Notes under the pieces: generated by a model | Database searches by the model: none | What the model saw: only the letters and a program-made list of their open reading frames with translations | Told to the model about the DNA's origin: nothing | In this document: positions 41,674 through 50,079 of the stretch, piece after piece | How positions within the stretch are numbered: position 1 is the first letter of the stretch | Layout of the letters: every line of letters starts with the position of its first letter | Source of the DNA: Syntrophomonas sp. DTU018 | GTDB taxonomy: Bacteria > Bacillota > Syntrophomonadia > Syntrophomonadales > Syntrophomonadaceae | DNA: 64,000 nucleotides | Direction: 5' to 3' | NCBI GenBank assembly: GCA_001513155.1 | Contig: LFSR01000032.1 | Coordinates: 1 to 64,000, forward strand | Position numbers and translations under genes: made by a program

Positions 41674-42036
41674 ATGTTCAAGATCAAAGAAACTGAAATA
41701 GGCGATATAATTGTGGAACGGGAAGTCATTGAAACCATCGCTGGATTAGCAGCAATTGACTGTTATGGTCTGGTGGGCATGGTTGCCCAGGATTTTCAGT
41801 CTGGATTATGGAGTATCCTGGGCTTGGACTCTATCCGTAAAGGTGTGACCGTCAGTTCATCAGATAAGGGTTTGATTGTGGATGTTCATGTAATTGTGGG
41901 ATACGGGATCAAGATCCACGAAGTAGCCCATAATGTTATGCAGAAGGTGGCTTATGTTCTCGAGCATAACGCCGGTATAAAAATAGCACAAGTCAATGTT
42001 AATGTTGAAGGAGTCAAAGTATTAGGCGAAAAGTAG
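41674..42036 (+). CDS. Asp23/Gls24 family envelope stress protein
   Basis: 120-aa member of the DUF322/Asp23 family, usually found in front of the FakA-like kinase in Firmicutes. VEREVIETIAGLAAIDCYGLVGM opens the conserved core, and VDVHVIVGYGIKIHEVAHNVMQKV follows. Cytoplasmic or membrane-associated; the molecular role in this group is unclear. ATG 41674 follows TAGGAGGG. 15 bp to the next gene, so an operon. Confidence 0.92.
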   Translation: MFKIKETEIGDIIVEREVIETIAGLAAIDCYGLVGMVAQDFQSGLWSILGLDSIRKGVTVSSSDKGLIVDVHVIVGYGIKIHEVAHNVMQKVAYVLEHNAGIKIAQVNVNVEGVKVLGEK

Positions 42037-42051
42037 GGGAGGAACAGGATC

Positions 42052-43662
42052 TTGAGTCTTACGTATATGACCGGTAACGATTTTCTGAGAAGTGTTAAAG
42101 CCGGTTGCATCAAACTGGAACATAATCGCGACAGTGTAGATCAACTGAATGTTTTTCCAGTGCCCGATGGGGACACTGGTACCAATATGTATTTAACCCT
42201 CATGTCAGCTGTCCGTGAAGGAGAAAAAAACCGGGACAAACCTCTAGGCAAATTAGCCAAATCTATTTCCATGGGATCCTTGATGGGTGCCCGGGGTAAT
42301 TCCGGGGTTATTCTCTCCCAGATTTTCCGGGGCATAGCCAAGATTTTGGACGGCAAAGATCAGGCAGGAGCTATGGACATAGCCCAGGCTATAAAAACGG
42401 GATCCGATACTGCCTATGAAGCGGTAATGAAACCGGTGGAAGGAACTATTCTTACGGTGGTCCGGGAAATAGGAAAAGCTTGTGAAGCTGAAGCCAAGAA
42501 TAATGATGATATAGTAGCAGTATTGCTGGCGGGAATACAGAAGGGCCATACCACTTTAGCCAGGACTCCTTCCATGCTGCCCATACTTAAAGAAGCTGGA
42601 GTGGTAGATGCCGGCGGACGGGGGTTTCTCTTTTTCCTAGAAGGTTTTGTAGAGGGCCTGGCCCAGGAACGGGAGATCAATTTGGAACAGTACCGGGAAC
42701 AGGCTACTGAAGTGACTGTTCCCCGGGAAGATATCAAGCTGGATTTTCAATACTGTACTGAGGTACTGATAAAAGGCCATGATCTGGATGCCGCAGATGT
42801 GCGGGATCATCTGGCTCCTCTGGGGGATTCCTTGCTGGTAGTAGGGGATGAGGATGTACTTAAAGTGCATGTGCACACCAATCATCCCGGTAAAGTGCTG
42901 GAAACCTGCCTGCAGTGGGGGCATTTAAGTGATATTAAAATCAATAACATGCTGGAAGAAGTCCATGAACATCGCCTTATTAAGGAAGAAGCCAGCGGTG
43001 ATCAGAAGGCTATCGGCTTGGTAGCGGTTTCTGCCGGAGATGGAGTAGGGGAGATTTTACAAAGCCTGGGAGTGGACATGATTGTCCGGGGGGGACAGAC
43101 AATGAACCCCAGCACCGAAGATTTGCTGAACGCCTGCAATCAGGTGAATGCCCATTCGGTAATAATTCTTCCCAATAACAGCAATATAATCATGGCCGCC
43201 CAGCAGGTAGTGGAGCTATGCAGCAAAAAGGTGGTAGTTGTACCTACTCGTTCCGTAATGCAGGCTATAACTGCTCTGATCGCCTATGATTCCGAGGGTG
43301 ATGTAGAAGAAGTAGCCCAAGAAATGGCTTCCCATATTGACAACGTTACCTATGGTGAAGTTACTTATGCAGTTCGGGATTCAGCTGTAAACGGATTGAC
43401 CATTAAAGAAGGCGATACCATAGGGCTTATTCAGGATAAGGTGGTATTAACCAGTACCAGTGCCGAAGAAGCAGTGGCAGACTTGTTAAAAGAAATGATA
43501 AACGAAGACAGCGAGCTGATTACTCTCCTGTATGGCGAGGGTGTAACAGCCGATGATGCTCAGGCCTTAAAAGAGCGCCTGCAACAGGAATATCCTGATA
43601 AAGAAATTGAAGTACATTACGGCGGACAGCCTCATTACAGCTACTGGCTGTCAGTGGAGTAG
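42052..43662 (+). CDS. fakA: FakA-like fatty acid kinase / DhaL-domain protein
   Basis: 536 aa. The N-terminal DhaL domain (about 1-200) has NVFPVPDGDTGTNMYLTL with the Mg-ATP Asp residues, GARGNSGVILSQIFRGIA and GVVDAGGRGFLFFLEG. A middle domain and a C-terminal DegV-like domain with LPNNSNIIMAAQQVVEL follow. In Staphylococcus, FakA phosphorylates fatty acids held by FakB proteins. No fakB is seen in this window. TTG 42052 follows GGGGAGGA. Fatty-acid use would fit a syntroph, but the family is universal in Firmicutes. Confidence 0.9.
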   Translation: MSLTYMTGNDFLRSVKAGCIKLEHNRDSVDQLNVFPVPDGDTGTNMYLTLMSAVREGEKNRDKPLGKLAKSISMGSLMGARGNSGVILSQIFRGIAKILDGKDQAGAMDIAQAIKTGSDTAYEAVMKPVEGTILTVVREIGKACEAEAKNNDDIVAVLLAGIQKGHTTLARTPSMLPILKEAGVVDAGGRGFLFFLEGFVEGLAQEREINLEQYREQATEVTVPREDIKLDFQYCTEVLIKGHDLDAADVRDHLAPLGDSLLVVGDEDVLKVHVHTNHPGKVLETCLQWGHLSDIKINNMLEEVHEHRLIKEEASGDQKAIGLVAVSAGDGVGEILQSLGVDMIVRGGQTMNPSTEDLLNACNQVNAHSVIILPNNSNIIMAAQQVVELCSKKVVVVPTRSVMQAITALIAYDSEGDVEEVAQEMASHIDNVTYGEVTYAVRDSAVNGLTIKEGDTIGLIQDKVVLTSTSAEEAVADLLKEMINEDSELITLLYGEGVTADDAQALKERLQQEYPDKEIEVHYGGQPHYSYWLSVE

Positions 43663-43673
43663 AACAGCGCAAT

Positions 43674-43703
43674 AAAAGGCGGGCTGTCCCGCCTTTTGCT
43701 TTT
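43674..43703 (+). terminator. Terminator or attenuator between fakA and recG
   Basis: AAAGGCGGG (43675-43683) pairs with CCCGCCTTT (43688-43696), followed by TGCTTTT. It ends 10 bp before the recG ATG, so recG either needs read-through or is attenuated. Confidence 0.7.
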
Positions 43704-43713
43704 GGGTGAAACT

Positions 43714-45732
43714 ATGGACAAGCTGCTGGAAAAAGTACAGTATCTCAAGGGAGTTGGCCCGCAGCGCAGCCGCCTGCTGGCCAGAATAGGAATTCATTCG
43801 GTATTTGATCTCCTATGGCATTTTCCGCGGGCCTATATAGATCGATCCTCCCTGCAGCCAGCCCACCAACTGGTACCTGGGGAACAGGCTGGTATCATGG
43901 GAACAATAGTTGCTACCCGCTCCAGCCGCAGCCGGCGAGGCATGGCTATACTGGCAGCAGCAGTGGAGACCCAGCAAGGAACAGTTCAAGCAGTCTGGTT
44001 CAACCAGCCCTTTTTAGAAGACATCATCAAGGCCGGGCGCAGGATCTGGCTGAGCGGTAAAGTGAAAAGCATCCTGCCGGTAGAGATCCACGTCAGTGAA
44101 TATGAAATACTGGAAGAAGAAGACTGGGCTCCCGGGATTGTACCCGTCTACAGCACCACCGAGGGAATTTCCCAGAAGGTATGGCGCAGTCTTATGAATC
44201 AGGTGCTGGAAAAATACCTGCCTGATTACCCGGAAATCCTGGACCCCGATCAGCGGCAGCGTTTTGAGCTATGCACCATTCAAGAAGCCTTGACCAACAT
44301 CCATTTTCCCGCTGATCGAACTTCCTACAAGCTAGCACGCCAGCGCCTGGCCTTTGAGGAATTGCTGCTTTTCTTACTGCGCTTGCAGGAATTAACCCAA
44401 AAGGACTCCCGCCCCGGGGTGATCCATCTGGAAAAAAGGGATCTGGTTCAAAAGGTCAGGGACCAACTGCCTTATCAGTTAACACCTGCTCAGGAGAAAG
44501 TGATAAGGGAAATATTCGCTGATATGGAGTCACCTCAGGCCATGAACCGGCTTTTACAGGGGGATGTAGGAGCCGGGAAAACAGTGGTTGCGGCCCTGGC
44601 TATGGCCAAAGCAGTAGCCAGCGGTTACCAGGCAGCTTTGATGGCTCCTACTGAGATTCTGGCTGTGCAGCATGGACAAGCCCTCCACGATGTGCTATGG
44701 GAAGCGGGGATAAGATTAGCATTGTTAACCGGCAGCACCACTGCTGCTCAGCGAGCTGAAATACTAGACCAAACCAGGCGGGGAGACATAGATATTCTGG
44801 TTGGCACCCATGCTTTGATTCAGGAAGATGTAACCTTTGCCAACCTGGGCCTGGTGGTTATCGATGAACAGCATCGCTTCGGGGTCCGGCAGAGAGCCGC
44901 CCTGGCTGCCAAAGGGGACAATCCTGATACTCTGGTTATGACTGCCACTCCCATTCCCCGCACTCTGGCTTTAACTGCCTATGGCAATCTGGATATCAGT
45001 GTCATAGACCAGCTTCCCCCCGGCAGAAAGCCGGTCAAGACAAAATATTTACCCTATAAACTGCGCAATAAGGCTTACAATTTTGCCCGGCAGCAAGTTA
45101 TAGCTGGTCATCAGGTATATGTGGTATGTCCCCTGGTGGAAGAATCGGAAAAGCAGGATATACAGGCCGCGGTAAATCTTTACGACGAATTAAGGACCAG
45201 TATTTTCCGTGAATATGAAGCCGGTCTTTTGCATGGGCGCTTGCGCCAGGCTGACAAAGACCAGGTGATGCAGCGATTTAAAAAGGGCGAGATAAAATTG
45301 CTGGTTACTACCACCGTGGTGGAAGTTGGGGTGGATGTAGCCAATGCCACGGTAATGATTGTGGAACACGCCGAACGATTCGGGCTGTCCCAGCTGCACC
45401 AGCTGAGAGGACGGGTGGGGCGCAGCGCTTTGCAATCCTATTGCATATTGCTGGCTGAACCTCATACTGATGAAGCCCGGCGGCGACTGCGGGCTATGGA
45501 AGTCAGCAACGATGGGTTTTATCTGGCCCAGCAGGATTTGCTGATAAGAGGCCCTGGCGACTTTTTAGGGGTGCGCCAGCATGGTTTGGACCAGCTAAAA
45601 ATTGCCAACCTTGCCAAAGACCTGATTCTGGCTGAAAAAGCCCGCCAGTGCTCAAGGGAGATCGATCCCGCTCCCTGGTACAATTACATTACTGCTCGCT
45701 TTCCCGTAATTGAAGGTACAGCAATGAATTAG
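43714..45732 (+). CDS. recG: ATP-dependent DNA helicase RecG
   Basis: Reverses stalled replication forks and branch-migrates Holliday junctions. 672 aa. N-terminal wedge/OB domain (YLKGVGPQRSRLLARIGI at the start), Walker A LLQGDVGAGKTVVA (near 284), DEQH box in VIDEQHRFGVRQR, TATPIPRTLALTAYG, and motif VI HQLRGRVGRS. ATG 43714 is close to a weak GGGTGA site. Terminator behind it. Confidence 0.97.
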   Translation: MDKLLEKVQYLKGVGPQRSRLLARIGIHSVFDLLWHFPRAYIDRSSLQPAHQLVPGEQAGIMGTIVATRSSRSRRGMAILAAAVETQQGTVQAVWFNQPFLEDIIKAGRRIWLSGKVKSILPVEIHVSEYEILEEEDWAPGIVPVYSTTEGISQKVWRSLMNQVLEKYLPDYPEILDPDQRQRFELCTIQEALTNIHFPADRTSYKLARQRLAFEELLLFLLRLQELTQKDSRPGVIHLEKRDLVQKVRDQLPYQLTPAQEKVIREIFADMESPQAMNRLLQGDVGAGKTVVAALAMAKAVASGYQAALMAPTEILAVQHGQALHDVLWEAGIRLALLTGSTTAAQRAEILDQTRRGDIDILVGTHALIQEDVTFANLGLVVIDEQHRFGVRQRAALAAKGDNPDTLVMTATPIPRTLALTAYGNLDISVIDQLPPGRKPVKTKYLPYKLRNKAYNFARQQVIAGHQVYVVCPLVEESEKQDIQAAVNLYDELRTSIFREYEAGLLHGRLRQADKDQVMQRFKKGEIKLLVTTTVVEVGVDVANATVMIVEHAERFGLSQLHQLRGRVGRSALQSYCILLAEPHTDEARRRLRAMEVSNDGFYLAQQDLLIRGPGDFLGVRQHGLDQLKIANLAKDLILAEKARQCSREIDPAPWYNYITARFPVIEGTAMN

Positions 45733-45789
45733 ACTTTTGCTGCTGGTTTTTATAAAAGAATAAAAATAATTTCTTTGGAAAGACTAGAT

Positions 45790-45823
45790 CAGCCGGTTAC
45801 ATCTCCGGCTGCTTTCGTTTTAA
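45790..45823 (+). terminator. Rho-independent terminator after recG
   Basis: CAGCCGG (45790-45796) pairs with CCGGCTG (45805-45811), then CTTTCGTTTT. Confidence 0.75.
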
Positions 45824-45892
45824 GGATATGGTTTCACCAGAAAAATTCAAAAAAACAAGAAAAATATTAAAAACTCTTGAAATAACTTCTAG

Positions 45893-45921
45893 GCATATAT
45901 GATCAGTCTGGGGACACAATA
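45893..45921 (+). promoter_or_regulatory. Putative sigma-G promoter of the SASP gene
   Basis: GCATA (45893-45897), 17 bp, CACAATA (45915-45921). It fits the forespore sigma-G consensus GHATR/CATNHTA with one mismatch, 34 bp before the start codon. Confidence 0.65.
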
Positions 45922-45954
45922 AGGTTACCAACACAAAAGGAGGTGAACAAAAAC

Positions 45955-46191
45955 ATGGCAGATATCGGAAGATCCAACAACCGGATTTTGGTTCCCCAGG
46001 CCCGCGCTGCTATGGACCAGTTCAAGATGGAAGCCGCTCGCGAAGTTGGGGTAACCTTGAAACAGGGTTACAATGGTGATCTAACTACCCGGCAAGCCGG
46101 CAGTATCGGTGGTCAGATGGTTAAAAAGATGATCCAGGCTTATGAGCAGCAGCTCAGCGGTGGTGGCGGTGGCCAGACTCCCTTAGGATAA
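45955..46191 (+). CDS. ssp: Alpha/beta-type small acid-soluble spore protein
   Basis: 78-aa DNA-binding protein that coats and protects spore DNA. It has the family core: NRILVPQARAAMDQFKMEAA, REVGV at the GPR-cleavage region, then LTTRQAGSIGGQMVKKMIQ, and a Gly-rich end. ATG 45955 is 8 nt after AAAGGAGGTGA. A forespore-type promoter precedes and a terminator follows. Its degrading protease, GPR, is the next gene, on the opposite strand. Good evidence that the organism sporulates. Confidence 0.96.
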   Translation: MADIGRSNNRILVPQARAAMDQFKMEAAREVGVTLKQGYNGDLTTRQAGSIGGQMVKKMIQAYEQQLSGGGGGQTPLG

Positions 46192-46223
46192 CATCAGGCA
46201 TTAATTGATTATACTAATACGAG

Positions 46224-46266
46224 ACAAGCGGATGAAAATTTATATCCGCTTGTTTTCACTTTTTAA
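46224..46266 (+). terminator. Rho-independent terminator after the SASP gene
   Basis: ACAAGCGGAT (46224-46233) pairs with ATCCGCTTGT (46244-46253), then TTTCACTTTTT. Confidence 0.85.
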
Positions 46267-46306
46267 ATTAAAGATGTATTAGCTAAAGGTGTAAGTAAGT
46301 TTACAC

Positions 46307-46521
46307 TAAGCAAGAGTATTAGCCAGGTGAGCGACGTACGACGAGCCGTTGCAACTCACGGCGAAACTGAGGGCTGCGAAGGGGAGCGAGAAACAGGATG
46401 TTTTGAGCAGCGAGTACTGAGTGCATGGATGCCGAATTACGAGCGGTCCCCTTCGCACCGAAATAAGCCGATGTGTTGCAGGCGAGGAGTCCCGGAGCGA
46501 GTCGGCTAATACTCTTGCTTA
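46307..46521 (-). repeat. Full copy of the 210-bp palindromic repeat (inverted orientation)
   Basis: 215 bp bounded by TAAGCAAGAGTATTAGCC (46307-46324) and its exact reverse complement (46504-46521). Its reverse complement matches the 58440-58645 copy along nearly its whole length with scattered substitutions. Internal inverted segments (GCGAAGGGGAGCG against CGGTCCCCTTCGC) make the whole an imperfect long hairpin. It lies between the SASP terminator and the gpr stop and has no coding sense. Confidence 0.88.
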
Positions 46522-46537
46522 CTGGATAGCTGTGATA

Positions 46538-47500
46538 TTAAGTGGCATACAGTTCCAGCTGTTCGTGAGATATGCCGGGGAAGAGATAGGAACCAACTCC
46601 CATGGCAATAATGCGGGCGCTGTTTTCAATTATTTCATCAATTTCTTTGGGAGTTACCCCCAGACTGCTGCCATAAAAAGAGAGGATTTCCTGGATACTG
46701 TTGCGGGAACGCAGGTCATCATAATTGAGACCGTAATCCAGACAGTATCTCCGGATGGCTTGATCGGCAATTATGGCAGCATTGACAATAGTGGGACAGC
46801 CGATAGCTATAACTGGCACTCCAAGATATTCCTGGGTTATAGCATGGCGAGCTTTGCCAATGCCAGAACCGGGCTGAATACCGGTATTGGACATTTGGAT
46901 AGTGGTGCCGATGCGCTCAACATTTTGCGCTGCCAAGGCATCTACCACTACTAATAAGGCGGGTTTGACACTATCCACTACTCCTTTAATTACTTCAAAG
47001 GTTTCCAACCCGGTTATGCCCAAAACCCCCGGCGCTATGCCGCAGGTGGGACGCATTCCTTCTACCAAGGCCTGGGGAGCGTATTGATGATAGTGACGGG
47101 TTATAGGACTGTATTCAATGAATTTGGGTCCCAGTGAGTCAGGGGTAGCTCGCCAGTTGCCCAGACCCACCAGAAGGACGGTATGATCAGGGGCTAAGCT
47201 GTCGCCAACCAGCAATTCCATGCTTTTAACCATAGCTTTAATTATGGTTTCTTTGACATAAGGATCATTTACTTTTAAGGGAGGGGATTGGATAGTGACA
47301 TAAGTTCCGAGAGGTTTGCCCATTTTCTGAGCACCGGTTTGATTCTTGATGACGATGGTATGGACCTTAACGTTTTCTTCCAGATCTTCAACACTTTCTA
47401 CTACACCTTCGATCTCCACATCAGCGGTACCACGGACCAGGTCCCGGGCTTCAACCGCCAGATCTATGTGCAGATTAAAAGCCTTGAGCAGTTCCTGCAT
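46538..47500 (-). CDS. gpr: GPR endopeptidase (spore germination protease)
   Basis: Degrades SASPs in germinating spores. 320 aa, made as a zymogen; peptidase family A25. Recognisable segments: FNLHIDLAVEARDLVRG at the N-terminus, LLVGLGNWRATPDSLGPK, MSNTGIQPGSGIGKARHAI (the very conserved active region), and TKEID-like C-terminal helices. ATG 47500 has AAGGAGG upstream; an in-frame ATG 18 bp earlier lies before that site. A near-perfect sigma-G/F promoter precedes it. Confidence 0.96.
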   Translation of the reverse strand: MQELLKAFNLHIDLAVEARDLVRGTADVEIEGVVESVEDLEENVKVHTIVIKNQTGAQKMGKPLGTYVTIQSPPLKVNDPYVKETIIKAMVKSMELLVGDSLAPDHTVLLVGLGNWRATPDSLGPKFIEYSPITRHYHQYAPQALVEGMRPTCGIAPGVLGITGLETFEVIKGVVDSVKPALLVVVDALAAQNVERIGTTIQMSNTGIQPGSGIGKARHAITQEYLGVPVIAIGCPTIVNAAIIADQAIRRYCLDYGLNYDDLRSRNSIQEILSFYGSSLGVTPKEIDEIIENSARIIAMGVGSYLFPGISHEQLELYAT

Positions 47501-47525
47501 CTTTATACCTCCTTGCATTTGCCAC

Positions 47526-47554
47526 TAGTATGTCACTGTTTTGCCAAAATATGC
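47526..47554 (-). promoter_or_regulatory. Sigma-G/F-type promoter of gpr
   Basis: On the minus strand GCATA (47554-47550), 17 bp, CATACTA (47532-47526): a full match to the forespore consensus, 26 bp before the ATG. Confidence 0.78.
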
Positions 47555-47569
47555 TTCTGCCGGCAAATT

Positions 47570-47599
47570 AAAATGGCGACTAGGAACAGTCGCCATTTT
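47570..47599. repeat. Perfect inverted repeat in the gpr-rsmD divergent region
   Basis: AAAATGGCGACT (47570-47581) and AGTCGCCATTTT (47588-47599) form a 12-bp stem over a 6-nt loop. It resembles a terminator but no gene leads into it from either side. It sits just upstream of the gpr -35, so it could be an operator or a relic. Confidence 0.55.
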
Positions 47600-47720
47600 G
47601 GGGAGAGGAGAATTTTGTAAAGTTGTTGGGGAGGGTTTGTTCTTGCCAGACTTCTCATCTGGCTATCCATATCTTTACCAGGATAACTGGTTTATATACC
47701 AAAAAATTAAAAAATTTTTA

Positions 47721-47729
47721 TGCTAAAAT
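47721..47729 (+). promoter_or_regulatory. Putative extended -10 promoter of rsmD
   Basis: TGC-TAAAAT inside a very AT-rich stretch, 60 bp before the TTG start; no clear -35. Confidence 0.45.
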
Positions 47730-47789
47730 AAAACTGATTTAAGAGGAACAAACTTAAAATAAGCGAAATTTATACAAGGTGAACAATTA

Positions 47790-48383
47790 TTGCGAGTTAT
47801 TGCAGGAATAGCCAAGGGGAGAAAACTGCAGGCACCGCCGGGCATAAAGACCCGTCCGATAACGGACATGATAAAAGAGGCTCTGTTTAATATTCTGCAG
47901 CCGCGCATATTAAACAGTAGTTTTCTGGATCTTTACGCCGGCAGCGGCAGTGTGGGCATAGAGGCATTAAGCCGCGGTGCGGCTAATGCTGTATTTGTTG
48001 ACAACGATGCTCAAGCGGTAAAAATTATCAGGCAGAATCTTGATCATTGCAAGCTGCAGGGTGAAGTATACCACAGTGACATATTCGATTTTCTGCGCCG
48101 TATGGTTCGGCAAAAACGCAGTTTTGATATTATTTTCGCTGATCCTCCTTTTACCCAGGAAAACCTATTCAAGAAGACTATTAATGCCTTAGACAGTGCA
48201 GAACTGATCAGCCCTCAGGGAGTAGTTATTATTCGGGTGCCGCGCAACACTGAACTTTCATCCCAGTTAAATCAAATTGAGATGGTTAGAAAAAACCTGT
48301 ACGGCGAATCGGCTTTATATTTTTATCACCGCTCAGTTAAAGAGGGAGGTTCCATGAATGGAAATTTTTCGAATCCTGGATGA
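47790..48383 (+). CDS. rsmD: 16S rRNA (guanine-966-N2)-methyltransferase
   Basis: SAM-dependent enzyme modifying G966 of 16S rRNA. 197 aa. RVIAGIAKGRKLQAPPG start, TRPITDMIKEALFNIL, SAM loop FLDLYAGSGSVGIEALSRG, and the catalytic IIFADPPFTQEN (DPPF motif). TTG 47790 is preceded by AAGGTGA. The last 26 bp overlap the next gene. Confidence 0.95.
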   Translation: MRVIAGIAKGRKLQAPPGIKTRPITDMIKEALFNILQPRILNSSFLDLYAGSGSVGIEALSRGAANAVFVDNDAQAVKIIRQNLDHCKLQGEVYHSDIFDFLRRMVRQKRSFDIIFADPPFTQENLFKKTINALDSAELISPQGVVIIRVPRNTELSSQLNQIEMVRKNLYGESALYFYHRSVKEGGSMNGNFSNPG

Positions 48384-48819
48384 GTTGGAGTTAATGATCA
48401 AAGACAGCAGGAAAGTACCATTATCCAACGGCAAAGTTATTATTGACGCTTACCTTTTTTTGGATCGTATCGATCGCATTCGTGCTATTCTGCCGGAAGA
48501 ACTGGAAACGGCCCGGGCTTTACTCAGGGATAAAGAACGGATAGTTGAAGAAGCATGTGCCAAAGCGGAGGAGTACATAGAACAATACCGGGGAGAGGCA
48601 GCCAGGTTATTGGATGAAAATGAAATTACCCGCAATGCCAGGCAGATGGCTGATGAAATCGTGGCCAGAGCTCAGCAGATTTCCCGGGAGATCCGCCAGG
48701 ATGCCAATGAATATGCAGAAGGTGTTTTAACTCATATGGAAATTGTTTTAAGGCGCGGTTTGGAAGCTATCAGTATGGGGAAAGAAGAATTGCGCCAGTC
48801 TATGCAGTCTATGGACTAG
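48358..48819 (+). CDS. Coiled-coil protein following rsmD
   Basis: 153-aa, highly charged, mostly helical protein. The start ILDELELMIKDSRKVPL followed by VIIDAYLFLDRIDRIRAILPEEL looks like the N-terminal part of DivIVA/ATPase-like Firmicutes proteins that commonly follow rsmD. Residues 60-125 are a long amphipathic coiled coil rich in Ala, Glu and Arg, like ATP synthase b or E subunits. ATG 48358 follows GGGAGGT. The function is unknown; a scaffold or membrane-associated role is possible. Its stop overlaps the ylbJ stop region by 11 bp. Confidence 0.8.
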   Translation: MEIFRILDELELMIKDSRKVPLSNGKVIIDAYLFLDRIDRIRAILPEELETARALLRDKERIVEEACAKAEEYIEQYRGEAARLLDENEITRNARQMADEIVARAQQISREIRQDANEYAEGVLTHMEIVLRRGLEAISMGKEELRQSMQSMD

Positions 48820-49996
48820 CAGATTCCCGCCACTGGATAATTAAGCTTATTATCATCAATACAGCAATTATGCTAAGCCCTGCTGCCAGGGAATAGATAG
48901 CTAAAGACCAGGCATCGAAAGCGTATAGAACCTGATAGGTTGGTATTGCCAGGGAGGGTACTATCTGCAAGGGTTCAATCACCCATCTGTATCCCATCCA
49001 GGTGATCAGTGCGGAAATGGTTAACTGGATTAAGCGGGACCATAAGTAAAAGGATAACCTGACCGGCAATCCTGCCACGATGCTCATAACCTGGGCGATA
49101 ATGGAAAAACCGCTGAAACCCATGATAATTGAGACGGCCAGCAGTTTGACCAGCACCGGGGCGCTGGTGGCGGTGATGGTTTGGCTGCCCAGGGTGATTT
49201 CAAAAAGACCTATGCTCATGCCGAAGCAAACCGGATAGGAAAAGTCTAATGACCCCAGCAGCATGGTAAGGAAGTGGGATAAATAATCCATAACACCCCA
49301 TACGGTAAACATGCGGGTCATAACGGAAAAGAGAACTACAAACCCAGCTATTGCCAGGAGGTTCTTGATACTGGTGTTGACCGCATTCCGCAAAAGCTCT
49401 CCGACGCTTTTTTTCTCATTGCTCAGCTGGTTCCACAGGTTTTGCCATGCCTGGCTGGGAGAGATATTGGCAATGGATGAAGCAGGAACTGACAAACGAC
49501 CCCAGATAAAACCCACCGCCAGATTGGCTGCATAATGGGAGACAGCCAGCAGGTACCCCAGGGGTGCCGAAGAAAACATCCCCACACCGATAGCCCCGAT
49601 AATAAACAGGGGGCTGGAGTTATTGGTAAACGAGACCAATCGTTCCGTTTCCTGAGGGGTTATTAGTTTTTCCTCCAGTAAACGCCGGGACAGCACCGCC
49701 CCCATAGGGAATCCTGAGGTAAATCCCATGGCTATTACCAGGGCACTACAGCCAGGCAGACGGAACAGCGGCCTCATAAGGGGTTCCAGCAGGGCACCGA
49801 TCAAACCCACAAAGTGCAGGCTTACCAGCAGGTCAGCTACAATAAAAAAGGGGAGCAAGGCTGGCACTAGTATCTGGTACCATAACTGAAAACCGCTGCG
49901 GGCGGCTTGAACCGTCTCCTGAGGATTTATGGCCATAAAAATGGCAAGAATCAATATTATCAGCAGGAAAAACATCAAGGAAAAAGGCTTCCGCAT
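48809..49996 (-). CDS. ylbJ: Sporulation integral membrane protein YlbJ
   Basis: 396-aa polytopic protein with paired nucleoside-recognition/Gate domains. The first half has LVPALLPFFIVADLLV and ALVIAMGFTSGFPMGAVLSRRL followed by LVSFTNNSSPLFIIGAIGVGM; the second repeats the pattern near ISMGFSGFSIIAQVMS. In Bacillus, YlbJ is made in the mother cell and needed for spore cortex. ATG 49996 has GGGAGA upstream. Divergent to the patatin gene, in the ylbJ-patatin-ylbM neighbourhood common in Clostridia and Bacilli. Confidence 0.9.
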   Translation of the reverse strand: MRKPFSLMFFLLIILILAIFMAINPQETVQAARSGFQLWYQILVPALLPFFIVADLLVSLHFVGLIGALLEPLMRPLFRLPGCSALVIAMGFTSGFPMGAVLSRRLLEEKLITPQETERLVSFTNNSSPLFIIGAIGVGMFSSAPLGYLLAVSHYAANLAVGFIWGRLSVPASSIANISPSQAWQNLWNQLSNEKKSVGELLRNAVNTSIKNLLAIAGFVVLFSVMTRMFTVWGVMDYLSHFLTMLLGSLDFSYPVCFGMSIGLFEITLGSQTITATSAPVLVKLLAVSIIMGFSGFSIIAQVMSIVAGLPVRLSFYLWSRLIQLTISALITWMGYRWVIEPLQIVPSLAIPTYQVLYAFDAWSLAIYSLAAGLSIIAVLMIISLIIQWRESASP

Positions 49997-50079
49997 ATTA
50001 TCTCCCAGGGCTTTTTCATAGATATATAGATAATGGACTGCCAATAGAATCAACTTTTTTAAAAAGGGGGCGGCCGGGT

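Noticed and set aside
42052-43662. Dihydroxyacetone kinase for glycerol use
   Set aside because: The DhaL domain is fused to a DegV-like C-terminus behind an Asp23 gene, the FakA arrangement; no DhaK or DhaM is nearby.
46327-46954. Plus-strand open frames across the palindromic repeat and antisense to gpr
   Set aside because: They arise from the repeat and from the strong codon bias of gpr on the other strand. No ribosome site, no family resemblance, and gpr is unmistakable.
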